Both the position numbers and the translations under genes were made by a program. The notes under the pieces were generated by a model, which ran no database searches, was not told the DNA's origin, and saw only the letters and a program-made list of their open reading frames with translations. Of a DNA stretch of 64,000 bases, positions 25,207 to 34,521 are shown piece by piece (within the stretch, counting starts at the first letter, position 1; the number at the start of each line of letters is the position of its first letter). Source of the stretch: Nocardioides gansuensis (GTDB lineage Bacteria; Actinomycetota; Actinomycetes; Propionibacteriales; Nocardioidaceae); the NCBI RefSeq assembly GCF_003076135.1, contig NZ_QDGZ01000001.1:620001-684000 (forward strand). Direction: 5' to 3'.

Positions 25207-25221
25207 GTTCAATCTTTAACT
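25206..25221. promoter_or_regulatory. Candidate MarR/TetR-type operator in the dioxygenase promoter
   Basis: AGTTCAATCTTTAACT is a palindrome matching its own reverse complement at 12 of 16 positions (AGTTnAAnnTTnAACT). It abuts the -10 and would fill the spacer of the promoter, the usual place for a repressor. Such AT-rich sites are typical of MarR regulators of catechol and quinone genes. No MarR gene is in the window. Confidence 0.5.
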
Positions 25222-25235
25222 TTATTCCCCTCGGT

Positions 25236-25304
25236 CGGGATAGTCCGTGACGAAGGGATCCTCCCCAGGCCCGGATGAGGGTCCGATCGTCACGGACTAT
25301 CCCG
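25236..25304. repeat. 18-bp perfect inverted repeat between divergent dioxygenase and ung genes
   Basis: CGGGATAGTCCGTGACGA (25236-25253) and its exact reverse complement (25287-25304) are separated by 33 nt. The right arm covers the likely -35 region of ung. Neither gene's 3' end is nearby, so this is not an ordinary terminator. Confidence 0.8.
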
Positions 25305-25314
25305 GCGGCCCCGC

Positions 25315-25320
25315 TACCCT
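25315..25320 (+). promoter_or_regulatory. -10 hexamer TACCCT of ung
   Basis: TACCCT ends 7 nt before GTG 25328 and supports that start over an in-frame GTG at 25247 that would extend through the inverted repeat. Confidence 0.5.
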
Positions 25321-25327
25321 CACCCCC

Positions 25328-26014
25328 GTGGGCGCGCTGGCAGGACTGGTGGACAGGGGCCTGGTCGCCCCCGACTGGGCTGCCGCCCTGGCTCCAGTCG
25401 ACGAGAGGATCGTCGCGATGGGCCGGTTCCTGCGCGAGGAGCTGGCCGCGGGCCGGTCCTACCTCCCGCACGGCGACCACGTGCTGCGTGCGTTCCAGCG
25501 CCCGCTGGCCGACGTACGCGTGCTGATCGTCGGCCAGGACCCCTATCCGACCCCGGGCCACCCGGTCGGGCTCAGCTTCTCCGTGCACCCCGACGTGCGG
25601 CCGATCCCGCGCAGCCTGGCCAACATCTACGCCGAGCTGGAGGCCGACGTGGGGGTCCCGCCCGCTCCGCACGGCGACCTCACCGCGTGGGCCGACCAGG
25701 GCGTGATGCTGCTCAACCGGGTGCTCACGGTCCGACCCGGCCAGGCCGCGTCGCACCGCGGGCGCGGCTGGGAGGAGGTCACCGAGGCGGCGATCCATGC
25801 CTTCGCCGCCCGCGGCGGCCCGCGCGCCGCGATCCTCTGGGGCCGGGACGCCCAGTCGCTCAAGCCGATGCTGCGCGACGTGCCGTGGATCGAGTCTCCG
25901 CACCCGTCGCCGCTGAGCGCGAGCCGGGGATTCTTCGGGTCCCGGCCGTTCAGCCGGGTCAACCGCCTGCTCGTGGAGCAGGGTGGCGCTCCTGTGGACT
26001 GGGCGCTGACCTGA
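25328..26014 (+). CDS. ung: Uracil-DNA glycosylase
   Basis: Family 1 uracil-DNA glycosylase of 228 residues (E. coli Ung 229), excising uracil from DNA in base-excision repair. The water-activating D71 lies in [10 protein letters not shown], the uracil-binding stretch is in GLSFSV and [12 protein letters not shown], and H192 lies in the [13 protein letters not shown] loop. A GTG at 25247 is in frame but would add 27 residues that the family lacks and would span the 18-bp inverted repeat, so GTG 25328 is used. It has its own leaderless promoter; no SOS box was found near it. Confidence 0.96.
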   Translation: MGALAGLVDRGLVAPDWAAALAPVDERIVAMGRFLREELAAGRSYLPHGDHVLRAFQRPLADVRVLIVGQDPYPTPGHPVGLSFSVHPDVRPIPRSLANIYAELEADVGVPPAPHGDLTAWADQGVMLLNRVLTVRPGQAASHRGRGWEEVTEAAIHAFAARGGPRAAILWGRDAQSLKPMLRDVPWIESPHPSPLSASRGFFGSRPFSRVNRLLVEQGGAPVDWALT

Positions 26015-26058
26015 CAGCCATTTCCGGGGAACCCGAGGGCCAGTCAGTTCCATCGACC

Positions 26059-26064
26059 TAGACT
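26059..26064 (+). promoter_or_regulatory. -10 hexamer TAGACT of the TetR gene
   Basis: TAGACT ends 6 nt before ATG 26071, the same hexamer and spacing as cysS. Confidence 0.55.
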
Positions 26065-26070
26065 CACGAC

Positions 26071-26745
26071 ATGGACGAGGACCGCGGGAGTGAGGCAGAG
26101 GGCTTCGACCCCCTGGTGCCCGCGCCCGCCGCGGCGACCACGCGGCGTACGCCTCAGCAGCGGCGCAGCCGTCAGCGCGTCGCCCGCATCCTCGACGCGG
26201 CGTCTGCCCTCGTGCTCGAGGGGGGTGTCGAGCGGCTGTCGACCCGCCGGATCGCCGAGGTGGCCGGCGTGCCGGTCGCCTCGCTCTACCAGTACTTCGG
26301 CGACAAGGAGGACGTCCTTCTCGCGCTCGTCGACCGCGACATGGCGGAGATGGACGCCCAGGTGCTGCAGGACCTGCAGGGCCTCGCCAATCCCTCGCTG
26401 GGCGAGCTGGTCGCGACCGCGATGCGCTCCTTCACCAAGGTCTACGCCCGCCGCCCCGCCTTCGTGGAGATCTGGATGCGCGGCCGCACCAACCCGGCGA
26501 TCCGGCAGCGCGGCCGCGACCACAACGAGCTGATCGCCACCACGCTCCACGAGTACGCCGCGGCCGCCGGGCTGGTCCCGGCCGGCCTGAGCCCCAAGGT
26601 GCCGCTCCTCGCCGTCGAGGTCGGGGACAAGGTCTTCCAGCTCGCCTACGAGAACGACATCCAGGGCGACCCGGAGCTGGTCGAGGAGGGCATCCGGATG
26701 GTGACGGCCTACCTCGCGCCGTACGCCGCGCCCACCGCCGTCTAG
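26071..26745 (+). CDS. TetR-family transcriptional regulator
   Basis: 224 residues. After an acidic, Pro/Ala-rich N-terminal stretch of about 25 residues comes a TetR helix-turn-helix (residues about 35-80; RILDAASALVLEGGVERLST and VAGVPVASLYQYFGDKEDVL) and an alpha-helical ligand domain with an ARRPAFVEIWMRGRT segment typical of actinobacterial lipid-type TetR proteins. It converges with a PhaC-like hydrolase gene whose stop is 20 nt away. Likely represses a lipid or efflux gene; the target is not evident from the sequence. Confidence 0.88.
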   Translation: MDEDRGSEAEGFDPLVPAPAAATTRRTPQQRRSRQRVARILDAASALVLEGGVERLSTRRIAEVAGVPVASLYQYFGDKEDVLLALVDRDMAEMDAQVLQDLQGLANPSLGELVATAMRSFTKVYARRPAFVEIWMRGRTNPAIRQRGRDHNELIATTLHEYAAAAGLVPAGLSPKVPLLAVEVGDKVFQLAYENDIQGDPELVEEGIRMVTAYLAPYAAPTAV

Positions 26746-26764
26746 GCCCGAGACCGCCTGCCGG

Positions 26765-27961
26765 TCAGGGGGCCAGCGCGCGCGAGCCGGCCGAGGGGTA
26801 GCGGCGCGTCGGGTTGGCCCCGATCGCGCCGGGGGAGGCCGACGTCCGCGCCTTCCTCGCCTTCCGCGGAGCCGCGGACTTCTCCTCGAACTTCTCCTCG
26901 GTCGACCACTGGTCGATCCACTCCTCCATCACCCGCCACGTCGTGCCGCGCGCGGCACGCCCGGTGAGCATGCCGAGGTGACCGCCGGGCACGACCTCGA
27001 AGCGCACCTCGCGTGCCTTCTTCAGCAGGGGTACGACGGCCTCGACGGCGGCGATCGGCGCGATCCCGTCGTTGGCCCCCGCGAACACGAGGGTGGGGGC
27101 GGTGATGTCGGCGAGCCTGATGGTCCTGCCGCCCAGCTCCATCTCGCCCTCGGCGAGCGCGTTGCCGCGGACGAACCGGTGGTAGAGCTGCCCGAAGGTG
27201 CGGCCGGGGTAGGCGATCATGTTGGCGGTGAAGCGGTCGACCGCCTCGATCTGCGCGAGGAAGTCGGCGTCGTCGAGGTGGGTGGCGACCGCCAGCGGCT
27301 TGGTGACCAGCTTCTGGAAGGACGACAGCTGGAAGGCCCACTTCACCAGCGGCTTGGGGGCGCCCCCCATCGCCCGGTAGGCGCGGGTGACCACGCGCCC
27401 TCTGGAGATGTTGAGCAGCGGGCGCACCGGGGCGACGAGCGGCACCCTGGTCACGTCGACCGGTGAGCCGACGATGGTGATCGAGGCGAGGGGCAGCTCC
27501 GGCTGGTCGGCCGCCGTCAGCATCGTGAAGATGCCGCCGAGGCTCCAGCCGATCAGGTGGACGGGCCGACCGCCCGCGTGCTCCGAGACCGCCCGGACAG
27601 CCTCGGGGAGGACCTCGTCGATCCAGTGCTCCATGCCGAGGGCGCGGTTGCGGAACGACACCTCGCCGTACTCCACCAGGTAGGTGCGGCGGCCCTGGGT
27701 GACGAGGTGCTCGACGACCGAGCACCCGCGCCGCAGGTCGAAACAGAGGGCCGGTGCCGCGAGAGGAGTGACGAGGAGGACCGGGTCGCCCGTCTCGACG
27801 GCCGTCTTGGCAGGCCGGTAGTGGTAGACCTCGCGCAGCTCGCCCTCGTCGATGAGGGTGCGCGGCATCGGGCGCAGGTCTGCCAGTCCGCCGTAGAGCA
27901 CCTTGTGCGCCACGTTGCTGACGGCCGCGACCAGCTGGTCCGGCTTGGGGACGAGATCCAT
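26765..27961 (-). CDS. Alpha/beta hydrolase, PHA-synthase-like
   Basis: 398 residues. N-terminal helices (KPDQLVAAVSNVAHKVLYGG) precede an alpha/beta hydrolase core with nucleophile elbow GWSLGGIFTM, acid AGANDGIAP and His GGHLGML. PhaC enzymes use Cys in the elbow; Ser here suggests a hydrolase or acyltransferase of the same superfamily rather than a PHA synthase. A low-complexity Lys/Arg/Ala-rich C-terminal tail of about 50 residues is added. ATG 27961 is 6 nt after TATCTT (27968-27973). An overlapping alternative reading frame over the same region has shadow composition. It diverges from the FMN glutamate-synthase-like gene. Confidence 0.82.
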   Translation of the reverse strand: MDLVPKPDQLVAAVSNVAHKVLYGGLADLRPMPRTLIDEGELREVYHYRPAKTAVETGDPVLLVTPLAAPALCFDLRRGCSVVEHLVTQGRRTYLVEYGEVSFRNRALGMEHWIDEVLPEAVRAVSEHAGGRPVHLIGWSLGGIFTMLTAADQPELPLASITIVGSPVDVTRVPLVAPVRPLLNISRGRVVTRAYRAMGGAPKPLVKWAFQLSSFQKLVTKPLAVATHLDDADFLAQIEAVDRFTANMIAYPGRTFGQLYHRFVRGNALAEGEMELGGRTIRLADITAPTLVFAGANDGIAPIAAVEAVVPLLKKAREVRFEVVPGGHLGMLTGRAARGTTWRVMEEWIDQWSTEEKFEEKSAAPRKARKARTSASPGAIGANPTRRYPSAGSRALAP

Positions 27962-27967
27962 GCGCTG

Positions 27968-27973
27968 AAGATA
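27968..27973 (-). promoter_or_regulatory. -10 hexamer TATCTT of the PhaC-like hydrolase gene
   Basis: Minus-strand TATCTT ends 6 nt before ATG 27961, leaderless spacing; a GTG-type start further upstream would place coding sequence over this promoter. Confidence 0.5.
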
Positions 27974-28068
27974 CGCCCGTACGCCGTGGCGCGGCAGGCG
28001 TCGACTGTCCTGCGGACCCACGGGGGACAAACCGGCCCCGCGCTCTCGACAAGGGGCCATCCCGGGAC

Positions 28069-28074
28069 TAGACC
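28069..28074 (+). promoter_or_regulatory. -10-like TAGACC before the FMN glutamate-synthase-like gene
   Basis: TAGACC ends 6 nt before ATG 28081; it fits the window's leaderless pattern except for the final base. Confidence 0.35.
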
Positions 28075-28080
28075 TAGGCC

Positions 28081-29640
28081 ATGAAGTGGACGCTCGCGGC
28101 GCTCGGCGCCGCAGCCCTCGGCGGCGTCGCCGCCCGGGACCTCACGCAGAAGCAGCACGCCATCACCCGGAACTTCCCGGTGGTCGGCCATGCCCGGTTC
28201 TTCCTGGAGCGGATCGGTCCCGAGCTGCGGCAGTACATCATCAGCGGGAACGACGTGGAGCGGCCGTTCAGCCGCGACCAGCGGCGCTGGGTCTACGCCT
28301 CCTCCAAGCTGCAGAACAACTACTTCGGCTTCGGCACCGACAACGACCTGGAGGACAAGGCCGGCTACCCGATCATCAAGCACCGGACCTTCGCCGATGT
28401 CGCGCCGCCGACCCACTCGCACACGGGTGAGGAGACGCCGCTGCCGTGCGCGAAGGTGATCGGGGCCAGGCGTGGCCGCGCCGGGGCGTTCCGGCCCGAG
28501 TCGGTCGTCAACATCTCCGGCATGAGCTACGGCTCCCTCTCGCGGAACGCGATCGTCGCGCTGAACAAGGGGGCTGCGCTCGCCGGCTGCCTGCACAACA
28601 CCGGCGAGGGTGCGCTCTCGCCGTACCACCGCCAGGGTGGCGACCTGGTCTTCCAGATCGGCACGTCCTACTTCGGGTGCCGCGACGAGAACGGCCGGTT
28701 CGACGTGCTGCGGCTCAAGGAGCTCGTCGCGTCGGCGCCCGTGAAGATGATCGAGATCAAGCTCTCGCAGGGCGCCAAGCCCGGGCTCGGCGGCATGCTG
28801 CCCGGCGTGAAGGTGACCGAGGAGATCGCGCAGATCCGCGGCATCCAGCCCGGCATCGACTGCGCGTCGCCGTCGCGGCACCAGGTCTTCCACGACGTCG
28901 ACTCGATGCTCGACTTCGTCGAGTTCGTCGCGACCGAGACCGGCCTGCCCGTGGGCATCAAGTCGGCCGTCGGCAACATGGACTTCTGGGACGAGCTGAT
29001 CGACCAGATGTCCCCGGACCGGATGGTCGACTTCATCAACATCGACGGGGGCGAGGGCGGCACGGGTGCGGCGCCCCTCGTGTTCGCCGACTCCGTGGCC
29101 TTCCCGTTCCGGGTCGCCTTCTCCAAGGTCTACAAGCGGTTCGCGGAGGCCGACCTCTGTGACGACATCACCTTCATCGGGGCCGGCAAGCTCGGCCTGC
29201 CCGACAATGCGCTCGTGGCCTTCGCCCTCGGCTGCGACATGGTCAACGTCGGCCGGGAGGCGATGCTGTCGATCGGCTGCATCCAGGCCCAGAAGTGCCA
29301 CACCGACGAGTGTCCGGCCGGGGTCGCCACCCAGAACGAGTGGCTGATGCGCGGCCTCGACCCGACGCTCAAGGCCGCTCGCTGCGCCAACTACATCAAG
29401 ACGCTGCGCCGCGACCTCCTCAAGGTCTCCGAGGCCGTGGGGGTCGCCCACCCCGGCCTGATCACCGCCGACGACATCGACCTGATCGACGGGCTGCTCT
29501 CGTCCCGGCCGCTGCGGGACGTCTACGGCTACGGCCGCCAGTGGGGCACGGTCGGCCCGGAGGCCGCCGAGGAGATCATCCGGATCATGAAGCAGGTCGG
29601 CCCGGCCGAGGAGGAGGTCCCGACCCGGCGGCACGGGTGA
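28081..29640 (+). CDS. FMN-binding glutamate-synthase-like protein
   Basis: 519 residues. An N-terminal hydrophobic segment (LAALGAAALGGVAARDL) may be a membrane anchor. The main domain is the FMN/glutamate-synthase central-domain TIM barrel: NISGMSYGSLSRNAI, GEGALSPYHRQGGDLVFQIG, IDGGEGGTGAAPLVF with the FMN-phosphate loop, CIQAQKCHTDECPAGVATQ with the Cys cluster of the GltS family. It lacks the GATase class II and the C-terminal domain of true GltB, so it is not a complete glutamate synthase. Such stand-alone GltB2 proteins are common in actinobacteria; their function is unproven. It faces otsA, 4 nt from its stop. Confidence 0.83.
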   Translation: MKWTLAALGAAALGGVAARDLTQKQHAITRNFPVVGHARFFLERIGPELRQYIISGNDVERPFSRDQRRWVYASSKLQNNYFGFGTDNDLEDKAGYPIIKHRTFADVAPPTHSHTGEETPLPCAKVIGARRGRAGAFRPESVVNISGMSYGSLSRNAIVALNKGAALAGCLHNTGEGALSPYHRQGGDLVFQIGTSYFGCRDENGRFDVLRLKELVASAPVKMIEIKLSQGAKPGLGGMLPGVKVTEEIAQIRGIQPGIDCASPSRHQVFHDVDSMLDFVEFVATETGLPVGIKSAVGNMDFWDELIDQMSPDRMVDFINIDGGEGGTGAAPLVFADSVAFPFRVAFSKVYKRFAEADLCDDITFIGAGKLGLPDNALVAFALGCDMVNVGREAMLSIGCIQAQKCHTDECPAGVATQNEWLMRGLDPTLKAARCANYIKTLRRDLLKVSEAVGVAHPGLITADDIDLIDGLLSSRPLRDVYGYGRQWGTVGPEAAEEIIRIMKQVGPAEEEVPTRRHG

Positions 29641-29644
29641 CGCG

Positions 29645-31084
<1,440 letters not shown>

Positions 31085-31091
31085 GTCCCAC

Positions 31092-31097
31092 ACCCTA
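31092..31097 (-). promoter_or_regulatory. -10 hexamer TAGGGT of otsA
   Basis: Minus-strand TAGGGT ends 7 nt before GTG 31084 and decides this start among three in-frame GTG codons. Confidence 0.5.
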
Positions 31098-31169
31098 GCC
31101 ACGTTCCGAGGGCGTGTGCGCGGCGCCTGATGAAGGTCTTGCCAGGCCCACGCGACTCGCCCGAGGCGA

Positions 31170-31199
31170 ATGACATCGGTGTGGTTCGTCGCCTACAGT
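31170..31199 (+). promoter_or_regulatory. Sigma-70-like promoter of the DUF3263 gene
   Basis: ATGACA (31170-31175, -35) and TACAGT (31194-31199, -10) with an 18-nt spacer. The leader of about 30 nt carries AGGGGAG before ATG 31238. Confidence 0.55.
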
Positions 31200-31237
31200 G
31201 GTGCCACCGCAGGAGCAGCCCACAGGGGAGTGAAGTC

Positions 31238-31534
31238 ATGGACGCCGCGAACGCCATCGTCGGCCACGGGGATCAGGACGGCCCCGGCCTGAGCCAGCGT
31301 GACCGCGAGATCCTGGAGTTCGAGCGCCACTGGTGGAAGTACGCCGGCGCCAAGGAGCAGGCGGTCCGCGAGAAGTTCGACATGTCCTCCACGCGCTACT
31401 ACCAGGTGCTCAACGCCCTGATCGACCGGCCGGAGGCCCTCGAGGCCGACCCGTTGCTGGTCCGCCGACTGCGCCGGCTGCGGGCCTCCCGCCAGCGCCA
31501 GCGCTCCGCACGCCGCCTCGGCTTCGAGATCTGA
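31238..31534 (+). CDS. DUF3263 protein
   Basis: 98-residue conserved actinobacterial protein. The helical domain LSQRDREILEFERHWWKYAGAKEQ-type and the segment KFDMSSTRYYQVLNALID, which resembles a helix-turn-helix, are characteristic of DUF3263; the tail is Arg-rich (RRLRASRQRQRSARRLG). ATG 31238 follows an AGGGGAG Shine-Dalgarno with 7-nt spacing. It is probably co-transcribed with the LytR_C gene 7 nt downstream, as in many actinobacteria. Function unknown; DNA binding is suggested by composition only. Confidence 0.88.
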   Translation: MDAANAIVGHGDQDGPGLSQRDREILEFERHWWKYAGAKEQAVREKFDMSSTRYYQVLNALIDRPEALEADPLLVRRLRRLRASRQRQRSARRLGFEI

Positions 31535-31541
31535 ATCCGCC

Positions 31542-32084
31542 ATGGCCACCCCATCCCGTGCCCGTGACGCTCGTGCCGAGGTGCGAGCTCGCGAGCCTCG
31601 AAGCGAGCGTGGCGTCGCCTTCCCGTCGCCCCTGGTGATGCTCAGCGTCATCGCGGTGGTGATGGCCGGCGTGGCCTTCTTCGCCACCAAGGACCAGCCG
31701 CCGCTCGAGGAGCGCATCACCACCTCCTCCGCGTCGCCCTCGGAGACCCCGAGCGCGACGCCGACGCCGGAGGAGCCGACGAAGACCAGCAAGCCCGAGC
31801 CCCGGGTCAAGCGGGGCGAGGTCTACGTCGAGGTCTTCAACAACTCCGGCATCCAGGGCCTCGCGGGCACGACCGCGGCCAAGGCGACCTCGGTCGGCTG
31901 GGCCGTGGTCGGCGAGGACAACTGGTACGGCGCGATCCCGGCCTCCACGGTCTACTACCCCGCTCGCCTGAAGGCGGCCGCCAAGCTGCTCGCCCTCGAC
32001 CTCGGCATCCAGCGCACCACACCGGCGGTCGAGCCCATGAAGATGGACCGGCTCACCGTCGTCCTCACCGCCGACGCAGCCTGA
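31542..32084 (+). CDS. LytR C-terminal-domain protein, membrane anchored
   Basis: 180 residues. A basic cytoplasmic N-terminus (about 30 residues) leads into one membrane helix (VMLSVIAVVMAGVAFFA), a Ser/Thr/Pro/Glu-rich linker, and a LytR_C domain (VYVEVFNNSGIQGLAG) that lies outside the membrane. LytR_C domains accompany cell-wall glycopolymer ligases, but here no LCP catalytic domain is present. The order DUF3263-LytR_C is a conserved actinobacterial pair. Function in envelope biology is inferred. Confidence 0.85.
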   Translation: MATPSRARDARAEVRAREPRSERGVAFPSPLVMLSVIAVVMAGVAFFATKDQPPLEERITTSSASPSETPSATPTPEEPTKTSKPEPRVKRGEVYVEVFNNSGIQGLAGTTAAKATSVGWAVVGEDNWYGAIPASTVYYPARLKAAAKLLALDLGIQRTTPAVEPMKMDRLTVVLTADAA

Positions 32085-32132
32085 CCGCACTCCGGTTGAG
32101 TCGCCTGACACCTCCCGTGGTTGGCTAGCGCC

Positions 32133-32981
32133 ATGGAGTCCATCTCCGCGCAGTTCACGTCCGAGGAGTCCCGGCAGCGCTACGACGAGCTCGTCGCGGC
32201 GGTCGGCGCCACCGTCGTGGCGCTCGACTTCGACGGTGTCCTCTCCCCGATCGTGGACGACCCGACCGAGGCGCGCATCCACCCGGAGGCCCGCGAGGTG
32301 CTGATCGACCTCGCCGGCGTGGTGCGCGCCATCGCCGTCGTCACCGGGAGGCCCGCGCGCCAGGCCCTCGCTCTGGGTGACCTCGACGAGGTGGGTGACG
32401 AGATCGGCGACCACGGCAAGGAGCTGTTCGTCTTCGGCCAGTACGGCAACGAACGCTGGTCCTCCACCCAGCGCCGGGTGATCTCCCCACGGCCGCCGCA
32501 CGGCCTCTCCAGCTTCGAGCGCGAGCTGCCCCGGGTGCTGCGCGCCGCCGAGGCGGCCGACGCGTACGTCGAGGAGAAGGGCCTCGCCGTGGCGGTGCAC
32601 ACCCGACGCCTCCCCGACCCGGCGGGCGCGTTCGAGCGCCTGCTCGCGCCGCTGCGCGAGCTCGCCGTGCGGCACGGCCTGACGGTGGAGCCCGGCCGCA
32701 ACGTGATCGAGGTGCGCTCCCCGGGGATGCACAAGGGTCACGCCGTCGAGGCCCTCGTCGCGGAGCAGGACGCCGGTGGCTTCCTCTTCGCCGGCGATGA
32801 CCTGGGTGACGTGGAGGCGTTCGAGGCGGTCGGCGAGCTCCGCAAGTCCGGCATGCCGACGCTGCTCGTCTGCTCGGCGTCCGACGAGCAGTCGGCCCTG
32901 GTCGCGCTCGCCGACGTGGTGGTCCCCGGCCCCGACGGCGTACTGGACCTGCTCCGCCGGCTCACCGCCGACGCCCGCTGA
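32133..32981 (+). CDS. otsB: Trehalose-6-phosphate phosphatase OtsB
   Basis: HAD-superfamily phosphatase of 282 residues that dephosphorylates trehalose-6-phosphate. Catalytic Asp pair D32 and D34 in ALDFDGVLSP, motif II in AVVTGRPARQA, motif III Lys near MHKGHAVEAL and motif IV GDDLGDVEAF. ATG 32133 is chosen over an upstream in-frame start at 32121 from the family N-terminus. Works with OtsA, encoded 1 kb away on the opposite strand, with the DUF3263/LytR_C pair between. Length fits the family. Confidence 0.94.
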   Translation: MESISAQFTSEESRQRYDELVAAVGATVVALDFDGVLSPIVDDPTEARIHPEAREVLIDLAGVVRAIAVVTGRPARQALALGDLDEVGDEIGDHGKELFVFGQYGNERWSSTQRRVISPRPPHGLSSFERELPRVLRAAEAADAYVEEKGLAVAVHTRRLPDPAGAFERLLAPLRELAVRHGLTVEPGRNVIEVRSPGMHKGHAVEALVAEQDAGGFLFAGDDLGDVEAFEAVGELRKSGMPTLLVCSASDEQSALVALADVVVPGPDGVLDLLRRLTADAR

Positions 32982-33042
32982 CCGCGTCGGTGGTCGCCGA
33001 CCACCATGTGGACCCGATGTGCGCATCGTGAGACGCCTTCCG

Positions 33043-33048
33043 TAGGCT
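33043..33048 (+). promoter_or_regulatory. -10 hexamer TAGGCT upstream of the SAM riboswitch
   Basis: TAGGCT ends 8 nt before the first paired base of the riboswitch (33057), placing transcription start at its 5' edge. Confidence 0.5.
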
Positions 33049-33056
33049 GTGCGCAG

Positions 33057-33195
33057 CTCATCCAGAGGGACTGAGGGAACGGCCCGACGAAGTCCCGGCA
33101 ACCGCCACGAACTCCCCGCGACCTGTCGACGACAGGGGCGGTCGTGGAAACGGTGCCAAATCCGGCCCAGGCGAAGTCCGCGTGGGACAGATGAG
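33057..33195 (+). ncRNA. SAM-I (S-box) riboswitch
   Basis: P1 is CTCATC (33057-33062) paired with GATGAG (33190-33195). The conserved core CAGAGGGACTGAGGGAA follows P1, then GCCCGACGAAGTCCCGGCAACC, with the GGTGCCAAATCC block and GGACAGATGAG at the 3' end, all in S-box order. The 3' strand of P1 runs directly into AAGGAGG (33196-33202), the Shine-Dalgarno of the downstream gene, so ligand binding could affect ribosome access; no separate terminator hairpin is obvious. It gives SAM-responsive control of a threonine-synthase-like gene and the sulfur-carrier gene. Confidence 0.95.
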
Positions 33196-33208
33196 AAGGA
33201 GGATTCCC

Positions 33209-34501
33209 ATGAGCACCGTTGTCGCCGAGACCACGCCCCAGGCCGACCAGCCGGCCCGTACGACGCTGCGCGAGGGGGCGTTCGGGCATGCCCGGGCCCT
33301 CGCCTGCCGCGAGTGTGGCCACGAGGTCGCGCTCGGCCCCCACTACGCCTGTCCGGAGTGCTTCGGCCCCCTCGAGGTGGCCTACGACTTCCCGGCCGTC
33401 ACCCGCGAGGAGGTCGAGGCCGGCCCGGCCAACATCTGGCGCTACAAGGCGCTCCTCCCGGTGCCGACCGACATCGAGCAGAGCCCCAACACCGAGCCCG
33501 GCTACACCCGGCTCCTCAAGGCCCACAACCTCGGCCGCGAGCTCGGCATCGCCAACCTCTGGGTCAAAGACGACTCCACCAACCCCACCAACTCCTTCAA
33601 GGACCGCGTCGTCGCCTGCGCGCTGAGCGCGGCCCGCGAGCTCCACGCGAAGGTCTTCGCCTGCCCCTCGACCGGCAACCTCGCCAACGCGGTCGCCGCC
33701 GCGGGCGCCCGTGCCGGCATCAAGACCGTCGTGTTCATCCCGAGCAACCTCGAGAAGCCCAAGCAGGTCAACTCCGCCGTCTACACCAACAACCTCGTGG
33801 CGGTCGAGGGCAACTACGACGACGTCAACAAGCTGGCCTCCGAGATCGCCGGCGAGGAGGAGGGCTGGGCGTTCGTCAACGTCAACGTCCGCCCCTTCTA
33901 CGCCGAGGGCTCGAAGACGCTGGGCTACGAGATCGCCGAGCAGCTGGGCTGGCGCCTGCCCGACCAGATCGTCATCCCGGTCGCCTCCGGCTCGCAGCTC
34001 ACCAAGGTCGACAAGGCCTTCCAGGAGCTGATCAAGCTCGGCCTCGTCGAGGACAAGCCCTACAAGGTCTTCGGCGCCCAGGCCACCGGCTGCTCGCCGG
34101 TCAGCGTCGCCTACAAGGACGGCGTCGACGTCATCCGTCCGGTGAAGCCCGACACCATCGCCAAGAGCCTGGCCATCGGCAACCCCGCGGACGGCATCTA
34201 CGTGCTCGACATCTGCCGCCGCACCGGCGGCGCGGTCGAGGACATCTCCGACGACGAGGTGCGCGACGGCATCCTCCTGCTCGCCCGCACCGAGGGCATC
34301 TTCACCGAGACGGCCGGCGGCACCACGGTCGGCGTGCTGAAGAAGCTCGTCGAGACCGGACAGCTCGACCCGGAGCTCGAGACGGTGGTCATCAACACCG
34401 GCATGGGCCTCAAGACCCTCGACGCCGTTGCCGACCACGTCGGTGCCGCCGCCACCATCGCCCCGAACTACCCTGCCTTCGTCGCCGCCGGCATCCTCTG
34501 A
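33209..34501 (+). CDS. thrC: Threonine-synthase-like PLP enzyme under a SAM riboswitch
   Basis: 430 residues, fold type II PLP enzyme. An N-terminal zinc-ribbon-like segment has C33, C36, C48 and C51 (CRECG, CPEC). The PLP lysine lies in NPTNSFKDR, with the phosphate-binding loop STGNLANA and late motifs VASGSQLTK and TAGGTTVGV. Such long ThrC proteins act on O-phosphohomoserine. The start ATG 33209 is 6 nt after AAGGAGG. Two facts are odd for a plain threonine synthase: control by a SAM riboswitch, and a CysO-like sulfur-carrier gene immediately downstream. Together they suggest sulfur transfer onto O-phosphohomoserine to make homocysteine; threonine synthesis remains possible. Confidence 0.85.
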   Translation: MSTVVAETTPQADQPARTTLREGAFGHARALACRECGHEVALGPHYACPECFGPLEVAYDFPAVTREEVEAGPANIWRYKALLPVPTDIEQSPNTEPGYTRLLKAHNLGRELGIANLWVKDDSTNPTNSFKDRVVACALSAARELHAKVFACPSTGNLANAVAAAGARAGIKTVVFIPSNLEKPKQVNSAVYTNNLVAVEGNYDDVNKLASEIAGEEEGWAFVNVNVRPFYAEGSKTLGYEIAEQLGWRLPDQIVIPVASGSQLTKVDKAFQELIKLGLVEDKPYKVFGAQATGCSPVSVAYKDGVDVIRPVKPDTIAKSLAIGNPADGIYVLDICRRTGGAVEDISDDEVRDGILLLARTEGIFTETAGGTTVGVLKKLVETGQLDPELETVVINTGMGLKTLDAVADHVGAAATIAPNYPAFVAAGIL

Positions 34502-34521
34502 ACCTGCACAAGGAGTCACAC

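Noticed and set aside
25247..25327. Upstream GTG start for ung
   Set aside because: It would encode the loop of the inverted repeat and lie before the -10; family length fits 25328.
26765..27961. Calling the gene a PHA synthase
   Set aside because: The elbow nucleophile is Ser, not Cys, so a general hydrolase is safer.
32116..32123. Repeated CGTGGTTG upstream of otsB, the SGNH gene and in the groL downstream gap
   Set aside because: Only three short copies at differing distances; not above chance to my eye.
33196..33208. Terminator-type riboswitch expression platform
   Set aside because: No alternative terminator stem with U-tract seen; P1 runs straight into the ribosome site, so translational control is more likely.
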